The notes beneath the pieces are model-generated. The model did no database searches and had not been told where the DNA came from. It saw only the letters and a program-made list of their open reading frames with translations. From assembly GCF_000952855.1 (NCBI RefSeq), contig NZ_JSVU01000005.1:186001-250000 (forward strand): a stretch of DNA of 64,000 nucleotides, given 5' to 3'. The position numbers and the translations under genes are program-made. Source of the stretch: Aequorivita vladivostokensis (GTDB lineage: Bacteria; Bacteroidota; Bacteroidia; Flavobacteriales; Flavobacteriaceae). Each line of letters begins with the position of its first letter. Position 1 is the first letter of the stretch. Positions 60,451 through 64,000 of this stretch are shown here, in pieces.

Positions 60451-61317
60451 ATGCCTTGGTTTAAAAGAACAAAAAAGGGAATTCAGACCCCAACCGAAGA
60501 AAAAAAGGACGTCCCGAGAGGGCTGTGGTACAAATCGCCCACCGGAAAGATAGTTGACAGTGAAGAACTTGAAAAGAATTTTTACGTAAGCCCCGAAGAC
60601 GGCTACCACGTTCGCATTGGCAGTAAGGAATATTTTGAAATCCTTTTTGACGACAACAAATTTAAGGAGCTCGATAAAAATCTTACCTCACAGGACACCC
60701 TTAAATTTGAGGACAAAAAGAAATATACTGACAGGTTAAAGGAAGCGCAAGACAAAACCGGCCTCAAGGATGCAATTCGCTGTGCCGTTGGGAAATCCAT
60801 GGGCGCAGATTTGGTTGTAGCCTGTATGGATTTCAGCTTTATTGGCGGTTCCATGGGAAGCGTTGTAGGCGAGAAGATTGCCCGTGCTGCCGATTATTCG
60901 CTTAAAAAGAAAATCCCTTTATTGATAATTTCAAAAAGTGGCGGCGCCCGAATGATGGAAGCTGCCCTTTCCCTGATGCAGCTTGCAAAAACCAGTGTGA
61001 AACTCGCCCAATTAAGTGATGCGGGCATACCCTACATTTCTTTGTGTACAGACCCAACTACCGGTGGAACGACCGCTTCTTTCGCAATGCTGGGTGATAT
61101 CAATATTAGCGAACCAGGTGCGCTGATAGGCTTTGCTGGGCCGCGTGTAGTTCGCGATACTACCGGGAAGGAATTGCCCGAAGGTTTCCAAACTGCTGAA
61201 TTTGTTTTGGAGCACGGTTTCTTGGATTTCATTACACATCGCCGTGACCTGAAAAGAAAAATAAACCTTTACCTCGATTTGGTCCTAAACAGGCCGCTTC
61301 GTGAAAAGACCGCATAA
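60451..61317 (+). CDS. accD: Acetyl-CoA carboxylase carboxyltransferase subunit beta, zinc finger degenerate
   Basis: A 288-residue AccD, which with AccA moves the carboxyl group from biotin to acetyl-CoA. The crotonase-fold part is typical ([80 protein letters not shown]). The N-terminal part keeps the zinc-finger framework ([31 protein letters not shown]) but all four cysteines are replaced, mostly by serine. The family zinc finger contacts RNA and substrate in E. coli, so that function must be lost or replaced. Terminator follows directly. Confidence 0.94.
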   Translation: MPWFKRTKKGIQTPTEEKKDVPRGLWYKSPTGKIVDSEELEKNFYVSPEDGYHVRIGSKEYFEILFDDNKFKELDKNLTSQDTLKFEDKKKYTDRLKEAQDKTGLKDAIRCAVGKSMGADLVVACMDFSFIGGSMGSVVGEKIARAADYSLKKKIPLLIISKSGGARMMEAALSLMQLAKTSVKLAQLSDAGIPYISLCTDPTTGGTTASFAMLGDINISEPGALIGFAGPRVVRDTTGKELPEGFQTAEFVLEHGFLDFITHRRDLKRKINLYLDLVLNRPLREKTA

Positions 61318-61348
61318 AAAAAAGCTGCTCCAAACGAGCAGCTTTTTT
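61318..61348. terminator. Terminator of accD
   Basis: AAAAGCTGCTC pairs with GAGCAGCTTTT over a 5-base loop, with A and T runs on both sides, so it can also serve the convergent lipoprotein gene. Confidence 0.85.
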
Positions 61349-61366
61349 ACTGAAAGCAATTTTCAA

Positions 61367-62200
61367 TCAATTCATTGTAAAGGGATATTCTTGACCGTTG
61401 TAAATAAATACGGCCTGATTATCACATTCGCCATCACCAAAATCGATAGCTGCCGTTACCCCATCCTGTGAAACCTCAAGCCGTCCATCAACAACCCAAC
61501 GACAGGAAGTTTTATAAACAAGGGTTTCTGTAACCTCTCCACTACGTTCAAAACCATTGGTAAATACAGTTTGCCAATTTCCGGTTACGTGATACACATT
61601 GTCAAGCCACGTACCAGAACCTACACCTTCCACCCATTCAGAAACACGGGTTCCATTACGAGTGCCCGTTACTGTAGTGTTTGGAAAACTCACGGTGATA
61701 CTTTCGTTAACAGTAGATTGTGGGTTATCGTTTTGATTTGCTATTTCATATAGAATGCTTCCGCCTCCGCTTACACCATTTCCATTAAAAACAAAGTCTT
61801 GAAAGGTATAATTAACCGTATAGGTACCAGAAACCAATGGGCCATATTCCAGAAAGATGCTTCCAGAAACCACATTCCCATTATTTAAGGTACAGGAATC
61901 GCCAAAATCCAAAAGGATGGTGAATACGTTTCCATCCATTCCCACAGTAATCTGCGTACAATTCGGGAACAGGGAGAATTCGGTAATGCCGCGTGACTCA
62001 GTTTCATTTTCCACAAAAGCCTGTTCTATAATATTAAATGTACCTTCGGCAACATTATCGGTTTTTGCAGCTCGCATGGAGTTTTCGGAAGAAAAATCTA
62101 CCTGCTCTGTTTCATTACTTTCATCTTCGGAACAACTGGTGAAAAGGAAGGCTACAGCTACAAAAAAGGCCAGAAATAATTTAAAGGCGGTGGTTTTCAT
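61367..62200 (-). CDS. Surface lipoprotein of unknown function
   Basis: A 277-residue lipoprotein (lipobox FTSC at residue 23, followed by SEDESNETE, an acidic stretch typical for surface-exported lipoproteins of Bacteroidota). The rest is a beta-rich domain with several T/V/N-rich strands and four cysteines (NCTQ, DSCTLNNG, TSCRW, GECDN), which could form two disulfides. Repeated DFGDSCTL and DFGDGECD segments, at about residues 98 and 258, suggest an internal duplication. Not assignable to a known family by eye. Monocistronic, between accD and rpsO. Confidence 0.75.
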   Translation of the reverse strand: MKTTAFKLFLAFFVAVAFLFTSCSEDESNETEQVDFSSENSMRAAKTDNVAEGTFNIIEQAFVENETESRGITEFSLFPNCTQITVGMDGNVFTILLDFGDSCTLNNGNVVSGSIFLEYGPLVSGTYTVNYTFQDFVFNGNGVSGGGSILYEIANQNDNPQSTVNESITVSFPNTTVTGTRNGTRVSEWVEGVGSGTWLDNVYHVTGNWQTVFTNGFERSGEVTETLVYKTSCRWVVDGRLEVSQDGVTAAIDFGDGECDNQAVFIYNGQEYPFTMN

Positions 62201-62305
62201 AAATTTACAAGTTTAGAGTTAGGTTCTTATAACGCTGAAAAGCATCTATTTGATATATTTTGAATTAATTTTATTCGAAACACTTCAATATCAAAATCGA
62301 TTTTG

Positions 62306-62313
62306 TACTTTTG
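62306..62313 (+). promoter_or_regulatory. Predicted -7 element of rpsO
   Basis: TACTTTTG, 58 bases before the rpsO start; the leader between is AT-rich. Confidence 0.55.
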
Positions 62314-62370
62314 CACCCTTGATTATCAAAAAGGTAGTCAGTACATAAAAATCATTTTAACAATATTGGC

Positions 62371-62640
62371 ATGTATTTATCAACAGAAGAAAAAGGAAAA
62401 ATTTTCGAAAAACACGGAAAGTCCAAGACTGACACTGGTTCAGCAGAAGGACAGATTGCGCTATTCACATACCGCATCGAGCATTTAACAAAACACCTAA
62501 AAGCAAATCACAAGGATTACAATACAGAGCGTTCTTTGGTAATGTTAGTAGGTAAGCGCAGAGCGCTGCTGGATTATCTTATGAAAAAAGATATTCTACG
62601 TTACCGTGCGATCGTTAAAGAATTAGGATTACGTAAATAA
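62371..62640 (+). CDS. rpsO: 30S ribosomal protein S15
   Basis: An 89-residue S15 that binds 16S rRNA helix 22. The signature TGSAEGQIALFTYRIEHLTKHLKANHKDYNTERSLVMLVGKRRALLDYL is complete and the C-terminus RYRAIVKELGLRK is typical. ATG at 62371. Upstream of pnp, as in most bacteria. Confidence 0.97.
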   Translation: MYLSTEEKGKIFEKHGKSKTDTGSAEGQIALFTYRIEHLTKHLKANHKDYNTERSLVMLVGKRRALLDYLMKKDILRYRAIVKELGLRK

Positions 62641-62655
62641 AAATTTACAATCAAG

Positions 62656-62693
62656 GCGAAGTAATCTCAAAAAGTTGCTTCGCTTTGTTTTTT
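62656..62693 (+). terminator. Terminator or attenuator between rpsO and pnp
   Basis: GCGAAGTA pairs with TGCTTCGC (one G-T) over a 12-base loop, followed by a T-rich run (TTTGTTTTTT). Confidence 0.7.
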
Positions 62694-62766
62694 AAAGGCA
62701 AGGACAAGGAAACATCACAAATGTTCCTTTACTGCGCTCAGAAAGGCTACCCTTAAGTTTTTCATT

Positions 62767-62818
62767 GGTCAAACCACAACAACACAACAACGCTACGACT
62801 GACAGTCAGTCGTTGACC
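62767..62818 (+). promoter_or_regulatory. Two-part stem-loop in the pnp leader
   Basis: The inner hairpin is perfect: ACGACTGA (62795-62802) pairs with TCAGTCGT (62806-62813) over CAG. Outside it GGTCAA (62767-62772) pairs with TTGACC (62813-62818), sharing one T with the inner stem. It lies about 40 bases before the pnp ATG. In E. coli a pnp leader hairpin is the target of RNase III and PNPase autoregulation; a similar role here is inference. Confidence 0.55.
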
Positions 62819-62859
62819 ATTTTTAACCGTGCGCCCTCGGCGTACTAAATGAAAAACAA

Positions 62860-64000
62860 ATGATTCCTAAAGTATTTAAAGAGGTCATAGACCTAGGTGA
62901 TGGAAGGGAAATTTCCATCGAAACCGGAAAATTGGCAAAACAGGCCCACGGTTCTGTTGTTGTAAAATCCGGAAAATGTATGTTGCTATGTACTGTAGTT
63001 TCAAACTACAAGCAGAGCGACGTTGATTTTCTACCTTTAACAGTAGATTATCGCGAAAAGTTTGCTGCCTCGGGTCGCTACCCAGGTGGTTTCTTCAAGA
63101 GAGAAGCGAGACCGAGTGACGGCGAAGTTTTGACAATGCGACTTGTAGACCGTGTATTGCGTCCACTTTTCCCAAAAGATTATCACGCCGAAACGCAGGT
63201 GATGATTCAATTAATGAGCCACGATGAAGAGGTTATGCCAGATGCAATGGCTGGTTTGGCCGCCTCTGCAGCCATCCAACTTTCAGATTTTCCTTTTGAG
63301 TGTGCCATTTCTGAAGCACGCGTGGGAAGAATAAATGGTGAATTCATTATCAACCCAACCCGCGCACAACTGGAAGAATCTGACATCGATATGGTGATCG
63401 GTGCTTCTGCAGACTCTGTGATGATGGTTGAGGGTGAAATGAAGGAAATTTCAGAAGAAGAAATGGTAGAGGCCATTAAATTCGCCCACGAGCACATCAA
63501 AAAGCAAATTGATGCCCAAATGCGATTGGCCGAAGCCGTTGGCAGAAAAGAAGTGCGTGAATACGAAGGCGAACGTGAAGACGAAGCGCTGAAAAAGAAA
63601 ATTCACGATATGGCTTACGATAAAGTATATGCCGTAGCAAAATCTGCTTCAGCAAAGCACGAACGAAGTGCTTCTTTTGACGCGATAAAAGAAGAAATAA
63701 AAGCTACCTTTTCTGAAGAGGAATTGGAGGACTTTGGAGATTTAATCTCGAAATATTATTACAAGGCAGAAAAGGCAGCCGTTCGCGACCTAACCTTAAA
63801 CGAAGGTTTGCGATTGGACGGTAGAAAAACTGATGAAATCCGTCCTATTTGGTGCGAGGTTGATTATCTTCCATCTGTACACGGTTCCGCTATCTTTACA
63901 CGTGGCGAAACGCAAGCTCTGGCAACCGTAACCTTGGGAACTTCCCGCGAAGCGAACCAAATTGATATGCCATCTTTTGAAGGGGAGGAAACCTTTTACC
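62860..64000 (+). CDS. pnp: Polynucleotide phosphorylase (3' end outside window)
   Basis: The first 380 codons of PNPase, a phosphate-dependent 3'-5' exoribonuclease. The first RNase PH domain runs [33 protein letters not shown], with [51 protein letters not shown]. The all-helical linker follows, and the second RNase PH domain begins near [22 protein letters not shown], including the active-site [19 protein letters not shown]. The remaining part with KH and S1 domains lies beyond the window. The ATG at 62860 gives the normal N-terminus. Confidence 0.96.
   Translation, partial: MIPKVFKEVIDLGDGREISIETGKLAKQAHGSVVVKSGKCMLLCTVVSNYKQSDVDFLPLTVDYREKFAASGRYPGGFFKREARPSDGEVLTMRLVDRVLRPLFPKDYHAETQVMIQLMSHDEEVMPDAMAGLAASAAIQLSDFPFECAISEARVGRINGEFIINPTRAQLEESDIDMVIGASADSVMMVEGEMKEISEEEMVEAIKFAHEHIKKQIDAQMRLAEAVGRKEVREYEGEREDEALKKKIHDMAYDKVYAVAKSASAKHERSASFDAIKEEIKATFSEEELEDFGDLISKYYYKAEKAAVRDLTLNEGLRLDGRKTDEIRPIWCEVDYLPSVHGSAIFTRGETQALATVTLGTSREANQIDMPSFEGEETFY

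Overview
The window looks like an ordinary chromosomal stretch from a marine-type member of the Flavobacteriaceae (Bacteroidota). The signs are an AT-rich sequence, a TAnnTTTG promoter element in front of many genes, almost no Shine-Dalgarno sequences, Na+-translocating NQR, type IX secretion (T9SS) parts (plug protein, PorT, sorting-domain proteins), Omp28-like proteins and TamL. Aequorivita or a close relative is a guess from overall gene content, not a proof. I see no rRNA, tRNA, CRISPR array, prophage or intact insertion sequence.

Layout. 1-4.8 kb: end of a Nif3-family gene, a coiled-coil 'zinc ribbon' protein without its cysteines, a lipoprotein MsrA, a methyltransferase gene broken by an amber codon, and small envelope proteins. 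4.8-12.7 kb: a kynurenine catabolic operon (kynU, kmo, 2-aminomuconate deaminase, aminomuconate-semialdehyde dehydrogenase, an SDR, ACMS decarboxylase, an overlapping membrane protein). The 3-hydroxyanthranilate dioxygenase and tryptophan dioxygenase are not in the window. 12.8-15.3 kb: POT peptide transporter, O-methyltransferase, TatA. 15.4-21.8 kb: M1 peptidase and companions, PepE, a 666-base gene-free region with an 11-bp phased repeat, an acetyltransferase and a DD-carboxypeptidase. 22-26.6 kb: gpmI, a thioredoxin-like lipoprotein, a HAD protein, map, a GxxExxY gene flanked by inverted word arrays, and a methyltransferase. 26.6-34.1 kb: nqrABCDEF with a small uncharacterised gene and apbE, the flavin transferase that charges NqrB and NqrC.

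34.4-47 kb: T9SS plug protein, a frameshifted DUF3667 gene, apaG, an NRDE protein, pruA, then an envelope cluster (Omp28 lipoprotein, TlpA, DUF6029 barrel, two T9SS cargo proteins). 47-56.7 kb: rsmG, desaturase, aspartate aminotransferase, purT, trkH-trkA, ubiE-porT and a TrmH-type methyltransferase. 56.7-64 kb: tamL, fbaA, accD (also without zinc cysteines), a lipoprotein, rpsO and the start of pnp.

The most unusual signal is not a gene. Many junctions between genes consist of arrays of short degenerate DNA words, mostly 7 bp long (8, 10 and 11 bp at three loci). The word differs at each locus. Several arrays come as inverted pairs whose unit-length pattern matches on the two arms. They lie at 6.1, 8.1, 9.6, 15.3, 21.9, 38.0 and 60.4 kb, and related arrangements flank the GxxExxY gene and sit inside the nqr operon.
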